Shown here: in pieces, positions 1 to 9,845 of the stretch
Layout: each line of letters starts with the position of its first letter
Position numbering within the stretch: position 1 is the first letter of the stretch
Source of the DNA: Peltaster fructicola
Taxonomy: Eukaryota; Ascomycota; Dothideomycetes
DNA: 64,000 nucleotides
Assembly (NCBI GenBank): GCA_001592805.2
Contig: CP051140.1
Coordinates: 1,861,501 to 1,925,500 of the forward strand
Direction of reading: 5' to 3'
The notes under the pieces: model-generated
The model's input: the letters and a program-made list of their open reading frames with translations, nothing else
What the model was told of the DNA's origin: nothing
The model's database searches: none
Program-made: the position numbers and the translations under genes

Positions 1-231
1 AGCGTGGTCTGAAGTTGTATATCTGCCCTGACACAGGAGCATGAGAGGTACATTTGAGTCAATCATGATCTCAAGCGAATGTTGTGACCTCCTCCTGATT
101 AGCCGCCATATTGGCCAGAAATTTTAGTGGAGCCGTCGCTTATCGATAACGAAAAATAGTTGACCTTCAGTATTAGGTGGGAGAGACTCCCGTCGACTGT
201 CGAGAACAACTTTGCGCACCTATAAGCCAAG

Positions 232-2667
232 ATGGGTGCTCCGACTGGCGACCAGCATCACCATCGATCTACCACTAAGCAATCGCACAAACCGTTCAAG
301 AGCAGACACGCGAGCAAGTCGGAACTGAAAGAACGATCAAAAGGCAAAGTTGAGCGCCTCGAAACTGGTGCACGAAGAACACCTCAACAGCAAATGCTGT
401 CGAAACTTGGCAGGCGGAACCAGGCAAAGCAGAAGCGCATCAATCATGCTGCTAAGAAAGATGAGGAGAACAGCGTGTTCAACGGACGAGATGGTGCTCC
501 AAGAGTAATAGCCATCGTGCCGCTGTGTCAAGACATCGATACACACACAATTGCCAAAGACCTCAACTTGAGTGTTGAGGTCGATACCGAAGCTGCACAA
601 GGACATTGGCGGGTGGAGATTCCTCGCTTCAAGCAGAGAGTGCAGTATCTCACACCAAAACGGGATCTGTTTGCGACACTGGACGCATGCCGAGTCGCTG
701 ATTTCGTCCTGTTCGTGTTGAGCGCAGAGGCCGAGGTCGATCAGCTTGGCGAGCAGATGCTCAAATGTATCGAGTCGCAAGGTGTTAGCACAGTGATCAC
801 TGGCGTTCACAATCTAAGCACAGTTGAACCGGCAAAGAGGAGGACGGATGTGCTGAAAAGCCTGAAAAGCTTCATCACACACTTTTTCGCTACACAAGAG
901 AAAGTACATGATCTGGCAAATCGACAGGAGTGCAGCAACATCATGAGGAGTCTATGCACAACTGCTCCAAAGGGTGTTCGATGGCGAGAGGACCGAAGCT
1001 GGATGGTAGTTGAAGGCGTCAAGTGGCAGGACGAGCAGTGCACTATCTCAGGCGTTGTAAGAGGTCGCAATCTGAAAGCAGACAGACTTGTCCAGGTCGG
1101 CGACTGGGGTGATTTCAAGATTGCGAAGATCACGGCAGCCAGCCTGCAAACACAGAAGAAGCACAAGAGCGATGCAATGGTTGTGGACGACGTCGATGAT
1201 GATCAGATTCTGGAATTGCCAAGCGAAGAACAAGATGACCTTGACGAGCTGGCACCTGAAGACACAATCATGGACGACGGCACACGAGCACAATCTACAG
1301 CATACTCGGACCGAAAGCATGTCCTGCTGGACGATCATACATACCACGACGAGGATGACGAAGATGAGGTTGTCACTGCACCCAAGCGTCTCCCGCGTGG
1401 CACGAGCAAGTATCAAGCAGCTTGGTATCTCGACAATGTCTCGGACTCTGGTTCAGACATGGAAGACGTGGAAGAGGAAGACGAATTTGATGGACTGCAC
1501 GAGTATGGTCCGGCGGACGGACACTTCGATGCTGCGCCGGAACCCACAGAAGGAGCACCATCAGAGTATCCACAGAGCGAGATGTTCGATGATAGAGCAC
1601 CCGAGGACGAAGCAGACCAGCTTGAAGCCTACCGCAAACAACGACGAGAAGAAGCTGAGAATGACCTGGAGTTTCCAGACGAGATCGAACTTCATCCTCA
1701 TGGATCTGCAAGAGAGCGTCTGGCCAAGTATCGTGGATTGAAGAGCCTACGCACAAGCAACTGGGATGCTGAGGAAGATCTTCCATTTCAGCCTGAAACA
1801 TGGGATCGATTACTTGAGATTGCCGATCCAAAGGCCGCCAGGAATCGCGTCATGAAGGACGCACTTATAGGTGGTGTCAAGGCAGGACAACGTGTCGACA
1901 TCCTTCTGCAGATACAGCCTGAGCAAGTTGCAGAGCTACAGGCTTTGCCGACACCCACATCGCTCTTCTCATTGCTTAAGCATGAGCACAAGCGGACTGT
2001 CATCAACGTTTCCATGACTTTACCGTCAGACTACCCTGCTCCTCTGAAGAGCAAGACGGAGCTCATCCTACAGTGCGGTCCACGACGACTACGCATTAAC
2101 CCTCTGTTCAGCCAAGCTGGCAATACTCCGAATAATGTTCACAAGTTCGAGCGTTATCTACACCCAGGACGTACGGCGGTCGCCAGCTTCATCGGTCCCG
2201 TCTGCTGGGGCAGCGTACCTTGCATCTACTTCATGCCTGCTCAGAATGGATCTGATGATGCTGTTGAGGATCTTGCTCAAGCTATGGCTGACTCAGGCTC
2301 TTCTGCTTTCGAGCCTATTGCAACAGGCACGCTACTAGCACCATCCACTTCACGAGTCATCGCCAAACGGATCATCCTGGCAGGGCATCCATATAAGATC
2401 CACAAGCGAGTCGTCACTATCCGATACATGTTCTTCAACAACGAAGACGTCGAGTACTTCAAATCACTACCCTTGTGGACTCGGAGAGGTCGCAGTGGCT
2501 ATATCAAGGAGACTCTTGGAACTCACGGCTACTTCAAGGCTACCTTCGATGGCAAGATCAATCCGATGGACAGTGTCGGCATCAGTTTGTACAAGCGGGT
2601 TTGGCCCAGAGCTGCAAGTCTCTGGCGTGCCGAGGTGTCCGAGACTGGTGATGTCCAGATGAGTTGA
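232..2667 (+). CDS. TSR1: Ribosome biogenesis protein Tsr1
   Basis: Single-exon gene of 811 residues, close to the usual length of yeast Tsr1 (about 790). Tsr1 is a GTPase-like but catalytically inactive relative of Bms1. It binds late pre-40S particles and blocks premature joining of translation factors. The basic N-terminus (HHHRSTTKQSHKPFKSRHAS) is the family signature. A degenerate GTPase-like and AARP2CN region follows (about 85-300), then a long acidic insert (about 310-480) rich in Asp/Glu, then the conserved C-terminal domain (about 500-790), including the segment around HPYKIHKRVVTIRYMFFN. ATG 232 opens the N-terminal signature directly, so the start is secure. The next gene, a thioesterase, lies on the same strand about 320 bases on. 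Assignment is from family knowledge; no introns are needed. Confidence 0.95.
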   Translation: MGAPTGDQHHHRSTTKQSHKPFKSRHASKSELKERSKGKVERLETGARRTPQQQMLSKLGRRNQAKQKRINHAAKKDEENSVFNGRDGAPRVIAIVPLCQDIDTHTIAKDLNLSVEVDTEAAQGHWRVEIPRFKQRVQYLTPKRDLFATLDACRVADFVLFVLSAEAEVDQLGEQMLKCIESQGVSTVITGVHNLSTVEPAKRRTDVLKSLKSFITHFFATQEKVHDLANRQECSNIMRSLCTTAPKGVRWREDRSWMVVEGVKWQDEQCTISGVVRGRNLKADRLVQVGDWGDFKIAKITAASLQTQKKHKSDAMVVDDVDDDQILELPSEEQDDLDELAPEDTIMDDGTRAQSTAYSDRKHVLLDDHTYHDEDDEDEVVTAPKRLPRGTSKYQAAWYLDNVSDSGSDMEDVEEEDEFDGLHEYGPADGHFDAAPEPTEGAPSEYPQSEMFDDRAPEDEADQLEAYRKQRREEAENDLEFPDEIELHPHGSARERLAKYRGLKSLRTSNWDAEEDLPFQPETWDRLLEIADPKAARNRVMKDALIGGVKAGQRVDILLQIQPEQVAELQALPTPTSLFSLLKHEHKRTVINVSMTLPSDYPAPLKSKTELILQCGPRRLRINPLFSQAGNTPNNVHKFERYLHPGRTAVASFIGPVCWGSVPCIYFMPAQNGSDDAVEDLAQAMADSGSSAFEPIATGTLLAPSTSRVIAKRIILAGHPYKIHKRVVTIRYMFFNNEDVEYFKSLPLWTRRGRSGYIKETLGTHGYFKATFDGKINPMDSVGISLYKRVWPRAASLWRAEVSETGDVQMS

Positions 2668-2989
2668 TGCAGCAATGATAACGAATTATGTAGTCACCTG
2701 AAATACGGCTTCGTCAGATTACCAAACGTGAAGTACAGTGCACCCGTTTGGAAAGCCACGAGGCAATATTATTCCTTGATTGAGATGAGCTGATGCTCAA
2801 GCCTCCTTCATGACTCTTTCGGCTAGGTGTGGTTGAGATAGCCACCAAAGTCGGTCGTCCCTGGCGGCCTTCAGCTACTGCTCGTCTGGTCATGTAAGTT
2901 GTATATTAGCTGCATTTCTGGCAACTGTCTCATCATAGCTTGAGCGGACCTTGCCAGAGGGCGGACGATACGATACAGACTCACACAGC
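2668..2989. other. Intergenic spacer TSR1-thioesterase
   Basis: About 320 bases holding the TSR1 3' end and the promoter of the following gene. I see no gene, repeat or RNA in it. Confidence 0.5.
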
Positions 2990-3594
2990 ATGTCGAACAA
3001 GATAGGAGCCGAGGTCACCCAATCGCGAGATTGGGTGGTATCCTTCAAAGAGAACTTTGTGAATGGACCAGTATGCAGATAATGATGATGTAACAGGCGT
3101 CCAGCTGATATCCTTCAGTTTAGAAAGATCCTCGTCGAGCTGGACTCTGTCCTTCTATCATGGGCCGATTCGCTCGAGGTCATTGAGGCACAACAGCTGT
3201 CCGACTCTACAGGCAGGCTCGTGGTCAGATTTGCCGTGCAGCCTCAATACCTCAATCCTGGAAGGACACTGCAAGGCGGTCTTCAGACTGCGATGTACGA
3301 TGTGATCAGCTCTTGGGTCTTTGCCTTCGCCAAAGGCTGGAGGTCTCTTGGAACAAGCCGGACGTTGACCACAGCGTATATTCGCCCAGCACTACAGGGC
3401 GAGGTCCTATTGATGGAGTGCGAGGCAAGTGTGGACCACAGCAGAAATGAACCGACTGACATATGTAGCTCGTTCATGCTGGCAAACGAATGGGACTGTC
3501 GAAGGGCATACTCAAGCGCGAGAAGGACGGAGCAATTATCTCGACATGTGAACATCACAAGTACAACATTGACGCTGATAGAGCAAAGGTATAG
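2990..3594 (+). CDS. Hotdog-fold acyl-CoA thioesterase family protein
   Basis: Three exons by eye: 2990-3070, 3119-3430 and 3469-3594, giving about 172 residues. The product fits the PaaI-like/4HBT hotdog thioesterase family, which hydrolyses acyl-CoA esters. Visible family features are the central helix segment around NPGRTLQGGLQTAMYDVIS, where HGG-type residues normally sit, and the later strand LVHAGKRMG that follows the second intron. The first donor is GTATGC; the second is a weaker GTGGAC, chosen because it keeps LVHAGKRMG in frame. An alternative third intron after the codon at 3586-3588 would move the stop to 3663 and add about ten residues. The substrate cannot be inferred. The gene lies tail to tail with the membrane protein encoded on the minus strand from 3680. 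Confidence 0.75.
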
Positions 3595-3679
3595 AGTGGA
3601 CATAAGATCATCTGCTTTCCATACTAGGACCAGCAACCAACGCCTTCGCTAAATCTGCTGTGATTGAGAACATTCATCA

Positions 3680-4534
3680 TCATTGCAACTTGACACCCTT
3701 CATGAGGCAGCTCTCCCACCAGCGTGTCAATCCGAGCACTGCTTCGATTCCATCGTCTTTCTTGTCAACGCCGGACGGATCTCCGACTATACTTGCAAGC
3801 GCCCAATACAACGCCACAGTCCATGCAGCGAGCGCATCTCCGAGACTGATGATTGGTGATACAAGGTGTACAGCCAGTAGCCATAGTGCGCAATAGACGT
3901 CCTCGCCCTCCACAGGTCGTGGAAATACTTGAGCGTAGATGCATCGTAGGTGTAGATTGAGGGTCGGCGCGAGCAGTTGGCAGAGCTGATGTTTGAATGG
4001 TAGTCGTGGCGTACATAGACGTAGCGGCTGATATAGGATTGTGATCAGCAGCGCGCATAGCGCCCATATCATAGTGATGAAGGACAGCACTACGCATGGG
4101 CCTGACAGATACAGGAGGATCTTCAAGGCATGCTTGGCCTGTAGTCCATGCATATCACTCAGTGATTCGTCTGATTGCGCAAGACTATCCGCATCGCTTG
4201 ACCAGTAGCGTGCTTGTGATGTTCGAGGGCTTGTATATGCTGCCTTCTCAAGATCGTATGGCCTTGGAGCTGAGGGCCTCGCTTGATGTGCTCTTATCCA
4301 CGCCTTCTCGTCCTGCTCTTGCTGGACTCCCAAGATGGTCTCGTCGTGCGAGCCTGTTCTTGGGGACCCCGTGTGATGATGGCGCAAAGGTGATGTGATG
4401 GCTGGAGCTGGCCTGGTCAGGGATGTGGTGGAGTCGTTTGACGAGTAGGCTCTTGAGCTTTCAAAAGGATTCACATTGTCGGTTTTCGATGTGGTGTTTG
4501 TGACTTGCTGTGACACCGGAGATTGCGCTGTCAT
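3680..4534 (-). CDS. Fungal membrane protein of unknown function
   Basis: Uninterrupted frame; I chose the ATG at 4534 (284 residues), although the frame runs on to an upstream Met at 4609 (309 residues). The first half is polar and rich in Ser, Thr and Pro, looks disordered, and contains a Pro-Arg-Pro-Tyr-Asp-Leu stretch. From about residue 150 there are two close hydrophobic segments (around LLYLSGPCVVLSFITMIWAL), a basic loop, and a second hydrophobic pair (around ALWLLAVHLVSPIISLGDAL). This suggests two to four membrane spans with a cytosolic N-terminal tail. I recognise no named domain, and the function is unknown. Its 3' end nearly meets the convergent thioesterase gene. Confidence 0.65.
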   Translation of the reverse strand: MTAQSPVSQQVTNTTSKTDNVNPFESSRAYSSNDSTTSLTRPAPAITSPLRHHHTGSPRTGSHDETILGVQQEQDEKAWIRAHQARPSAPRPYDLEKAAYTSPRTSQARYWSSDADSLAQSDESLSDMHGLQAKHALKILLYLSGPCVVLSFITMIWALCALLITILYQPLRLCTPRLPFKHQLCQLLAPTLNLHLRCIYAQVFPRPVEGEDVYCALWLLAVHLVSPIISLGDALAAWTVALYWALASIVGDPSGVDKKDDGIEAVLGLTRWWESCLMKGVKLQ

Positions 4535-5500
4535 GATGACCACGGCAGGTCCTTGTGCTCTGTAGAAGTGATTACTGGCCGCCTTGGCATGAGCAATCAA
4601 CTGCTGCAAGATGGCGACGGGAGTGATGAAGGGAATGAGAAAGCATCAAACCTTGTCGACGACATGATCATGGTAGAAGTACAGACGAATCGACCCACCG
4701 CTGCAAACGACATCTTGTCTGCCAGGTGCTTGGCTCACATAACAAAGTGCAATCGACATCCTCGAACGGGAGCGCCAAGAGCCAAGAGCTTCTCTTGGCC
4801 TTGGAAGACTGCAGTGCAAGCATGGCGCAGTCCAGACGTGCTGACCTCTGCACCTTCTGCTGGCGGAGTCGATCGCCATGCTGGCGAGCAGAGTTCTCGT
4901 CAGGTTCGTCGCGCCTCTCAAGCGGAATGTGTATCACGTATTCTGTATGTTTCGCCGAGTCATGGAGCCAAGGAGGAGGAATGCCAAGCATCTTGAACTT
5001 TTTCTGGCAGCGCGGCTGTTTGATCTGCAAGGGCACGAGACGGTCGCGGCGCCCTTCTCGTGGCATTGGCACTTCGCATTATCGTGTCATTCAGAGTCTT
5101 GGTCTGCGTTCCTGCCTCCTTAGAAAGGTGAAGCGCCCCGAAAGTGCTCGCGTAGTGCTCATGGGCCCCCGGTGATGCGTAGTCATGCCAGCGCACAAGC
5201 AGCATTGGCAGTGTGTGATTTAGGCAGATACAACGATGTTTTGCCAGACAGGAGTGCTTCGAAGAACTCACGTTCGCCGTTGCTGTCTTCTTGTCGCCTG
5301 TACCATAGGTGGAATGTAGCTGACCACATCCCCACGTCGGAGCTCCGCATGTATTGAAGGTGATCGGCGAGCTGCGATGACAAGATAAGCAACAACCATT
5401 TCTTAACGATTCGTCTTTCACTCCACTAATATAGAGACTCGCTACTCGCAATCATCTATAGTAAGCACGTTTGGAATGCGTGAATGAGCAAGACAGCAGA
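4535..5500. other. Unresolved 1 kb upstream of xanthine dehydrogenase
   Basis: Several medium open frames overlap here on both strands, and none is clearly a gene. The best coding-like stretches are on the minus strand: about 4668-5066 (up to 133 residues, reads as a soluble basic protein) and about 5273-5390 (a segment containing DHLQYMRSSDVGMWSA, ending at a good GTGAGT donor). I could not join them with convincing splice sites. Part of the region must serve as the xanthine dehydrogenase promoter. Confidence 0.3.
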
Positions 5501-8500
5501 ATGGCACCAGGATTGCTGGAGATTCGACCAGCTGTGGACGATGAGCATCGACGATCGTTAAGAACAATCACCGAAGACTGGCATGACACTTTGACCTTCT
5601 ATCTCAACGGCACCAAAGTCTCACTTGACACAGCGGATCCTGAAGTCACCCTACTAGAGTACCTGCGTGGTATTGGCCTCACAGGCACTAAGCTCGGCTG
5701 TGCTGAGGGCGGTTGCGGTGCATGCACTGTTGTTATATCACAGTACAATCCTACTACAAAGAAGATCTATCATGCCAGCGTCAACGCATGTCTCTCACCT
5801 CTGGTTAGCCTCGACGGCAAACATGTCATCACAGTCGAGGGCATTGGTAGCAGCAAGTCGCCACATCCCATTCAAGAGCGTATTGCGATGGGCAATGGCA
5901 GTCAGTGTGGTTTCTGCACACCTGGTATCGTCATGAGTGCTTACGCATTGCTTCGGAATAACTCAGCGCCATCTGAGCTGGAAGTGGAGGAAGCATTTGA
6001 CGGTAACCTTTGTCGTTGCACTGGCTACAGACCAATATTGGACGCCGCGCAAAGCTTCAACGCCGCCAACAGTTGTGGTATGAGCAAAGCGAACGGTGGC
6101 AGTGGCTGCTGTATGGAGAAAGCAAATGGTAATGGATGCTGTAAGAGTACTACTGCCGACTTCGATGCTGAGCCTGCGAAACGATTCACAACTCCGGACT
6201 TCAAGCAGTACAATCCAGAAGCGCAATTGATCTTCCCACCAGCACTGAAGAAGCATGAGATGCGACCACTGGCCTTCGGCAACAAGCGGAAACGTTGGTT
6301 CAGACCTGTGACATTACAGCAGTTGCTCGAGCTGAAGTCAGCATATCCCAGCGCCAAGCTCATTGGAGGAAGTACAGAGACCCAAATCGAGGTCAAGTTC
6401 AAGGCTATGGCTTATACTCACTCTGTCTACATCGGCGACATCGCAGAGCTCAGACAGTACAGCTACCATGACGACCATCTAGAGATCGGCGGCAATATCA
6501 CTCTGACTGACCTCGAACATCTAGCACTTGATGCTGTCAAGCACTACGGTGAAGAAAGAGGTCAGCCGTTCGCTGCCATCTACAAACAACTTCGCTACTT
6601 CGCTGGACGACAGATCAGGAATGTCGGCACGCCCGCTGGCAACCTTGCAACAGCCTCGCCAATTTCAGATCTCAATCCTGTGCTGCTCGCGCTCAATGCT
6701 ACTGTTGTGGCCAAGAGTGTCGACGAGACCATCGATATACCCATGCTGGAGTTCTTCAAGGCGTACAGAGTCACGGCTTTGGCTCCTGACGCGATCATAG
6801 CCAGTATCCGGATCCCAGTGTTTGCAGAGAAAGGAGAGTACATGCGTGCGTACAAGCAGTCCAAGCGAAAAGATGATGACATTGCCATTGTCAATTCGGC
6901 ACTTCGTGTGCGTCTGTCGACCGACAACATCGTCGAGGACTGTACGCTTGCATATGGTGGAATGGCACCAACTACAATCCCGGCCAAGAAGGCAATGGCT
7001 TGGCTGAAAGGCAAGCTCTTCACAGATCCCAAGACACTCGAGGGTGTTATGGGCGAGCTCGAGCAGGACTTCGACCTGAGATTTGGCGTTCCTGGTGGCA
7101 TGGCCACGTATCGTCGGTCGCTAGCATTGGGCTTCTTCTACAGATTCTACCATGACGTGCTGTCAGCTCTGCCCAGTGCACAAAAAGCCGAGGTGGACGA
7201 AGAGTGCGTTGCTGAGATCGAGCGTGAGATCAGCAAGGGCTACAAAGATCACAGCTCTGCGGTCGCATATGAGAAGAAAGTCATTGGCAAGGAGCAGCCA
7301 CATGTCGCAGCCTTGAAGCAATGCGCAGGCGAGGCACAATACACCGATGATATTCCTCCTCAGAAGAACGAGCTGTATGGCTGTCTGGTGCTTTCCACGA
7401 AGCCGCACGCCAAGATTTTGTCTGTCAACCACGATGCTGCGATGGACATACCTGGTGTCATCGACTACGTTGATCACACTGATCTTCCCAATGAGAAGGC
7501 AAATTGGTGGGGAGCTCCTGTGTGTGATGAGACCTTCTTCGCAGTGGATGAGGTTTACACTGCAGGGCAGCCAATTGCCATGGTGCTTGCGACCTCTGCC
7601 AAAATTGCCGAAGCTGGTGCCCGAGCAGTTAAAGTCGAGTACGAAGAGCTCCCAGCCATCTTCACGATTGAGGAAGCAATTGCTGCGGACTCATACTTCG
7701 ATCACTACCACTTCATCAACAATGGTGATGTAGACAAGGCATTCAAGGAAGCAGACCATGTCTTCGAAGGTATTGCTCGCATGGGTGGTCAGGAGCACTT
7801 CTACCTCGAGACTAATGCCTGTGTGGTCATTCCTAAGCCTGAGGACGGTGAGATGGAAGTCTGGTCGTCGACCCAGAACCCTACGGAGACGCAAGCATAC
7901 GTTTCACAAGTTACAAATGTCGCTGCCAACAAGATTGTGAGCAAAGTGAAACGACTTGGAGGAGGCTTCGGCGGCAAAGAGACCCGCAGCGTCCAGCTCA
8001 CCGGAATCTGTGCTGTTGCAGCAAAGAAGACGAAGCGTCCAGTCAGATGTATGCTCAACCGCGATGAGGACATCTTGACATCTGGTCAACGACATCCATT
8101 CCTGGCGAAGTGGAAGGTCGCTGTCAACAAGGATGGCAAGTTGCAAGCTCTAGACGCAGACATCTTCAACAATGGTGGCTGGACGCAAGATCTTAGTGCT
8201 GCCGTTGTGGACAGAGCGACGAGTCACACCGACGGCGTGTACAAGATTCCGAACATGTACGTTCGTGGTCGCATCTGCAAGACCAACACTGTCTCCAACA
8301 CGGCATTCCGAGGATTTGGTGGTCCACAAGGTATGTACGTCTGCGAAAGTGCAATGGAAGAAGTGGCAGATCGACTCGGCATGCGTGTCGATAAGCTACG
8401 AGAGATCAACATGTATAAAGCACTGGAGACAACTCACTTCCGCCAAGAGCTCAAAGACTGGTACGTGCCGCTCATGTGGAAGCAAGTCAAGGAGGAAGGC

Positions 8501-9576
8501 GAATTTGATCGTCGTCGAAAAGAGGTTGACGAGTTCAATGCAAAGAGCAAGTGGAAGAAGCGAGGTCTGTCACTGATTCCCACCAAGTTTGGTATCTCCT
8601 TCACAGCACTGTTCCTCAACCAGGCTGGTGCCTTGGTGCACATCTATCATGACGGGTCTATTCTGGTAGCACACGGCGGCACAGAGATGGGTCAAGGCCT
8701 GCACACAAAGATGACTATGATTGCTGCTGAAGCGCTGGGCGTCCCTCAAGACAATGTCTACATCTCCGAGACCGCGACCAATACAGTCGCCAACACCTCA
8801 TCGACTGCCGCCAGTGCCAGCTCAGATCTGAATGGCTATGCCATCTGGAATGCATGCAGCCAACTGAACGAGCGACTGAAGCCATATCGTGAGAAGCTTG
8901 GACCAGATGCTACCATGAAGCAGCTCGCTCATGCTGCCTACTTCGACCGAGTCAATCTGAGTGCCAACGGCTTCTACAAGACACCTGATATAGGCTATGT
9001 ATGGGGCCCAAATACTGGTCAGATGTTCTTCTACTTCACGCAGGAGTCGCTCTGGCTGAAGTCGAGATCGATACACTCACTGGCGACTGGACTACAAGAC
9101 GAGTAGATCTGAAGATGGACGTGGGCAGGTCGATCAACCCAGCTATCGACTATGGACAGATCGAAGGTGCTTTCGTCCAAGGGATGGGTCTCTTCACGAT
9201 GGAGGAGTCGTTATGGCATCGCGGATCTGGTCAGATATTCACTCGTGGGCCTGGAGCCTACAAGATCCCAGGCTTCCGAGACATACCGCAGGAGTTCAAC
9301 GTCAGCTTGCTCAAGGACGTGAATTGGGAGAATCTGAGAACTATTCAGCGGAGTCGAGGTGTTGGTGAGCCGCCGCTATTCCTCGGCAGCTCAGTCTTCT
9401 TTGCGATTCGTGATGCACTCAAGGCTGCGAGGAAGCAGTATGGTGTCACGGATGTGTTGAGTTTGAGGAGTCCTGCGACTGTGGAACGCATCCGGGTCTC
9501 TTGTGCTGATCCTATCATACAGCGTAGCTTGGTGGAGCCTCGAGAAGGCGAGAAGAGCTTTTTCATCAGTATATGA
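5501..9576 (+). CDS. hxA: Xanthine dehydrogenase (purine hydroxylase I), apparent frameshift
   Basis: Molybdenum-flavoprotein that oxidises hypoxanthine and xanthine to uric acid in purine catabolism. The ATG at 5501 begins MAPGLLEIR; the frame is open slightly further upstream without another ATG. Domains in order: plant-type 2Fe-2S ferredoxin ([12 protein letters not shown], about residues 66-77), second 2Fe-2S domain (GQCGFCTPG, then [12 protein letters not shown]), a Cys/Gly-rich linker, the FAD domain (about 280-560), and the molybdopterin domains with [10 protein letters not shown] and [10 protein letters not shown]. The frame breaks around 9041-9044, between MFFYFTQ and [16 protein letters not shown]: the sequence reads as if one G were missing, and translation continues perfectly in the next frame to 9576. 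With that base restored the length would be about 1358 residues, normal for the family. No intron consensus explains the shift. It is either a sequencing/assembly slip or a recent lesion. Confidence 0.93.
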
Positions 9577-9845
9577 GACGAGAGACGTGTGGAGTTGACA
9601 GGTCAGCTGTTTGTCCTACATATTATGTACATGCCTTCTTTATGATACTACCGAACTGTCGTCGGTGTTCTGACGTGTGAATACCAGCTCTCGCGAAGTA
9701 CAAGATACCTTGCAACTCTGGTATCTTGATGTAAGTGAATTCGTCAGATCATCGCCTAAGTAGCTCAAGCGATTCATGCTACATCAGTATCGCTGATCAG
9801 GAGTAATGCTAGCCATGCAATACATTATATTGACAGCTATAGGCA

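Noticed and set aside
1088-1741. 217-codon frame overlapping TSR1
   Set aside because: Same-strand shadow in the acidic insert of TSR1; no independent support.
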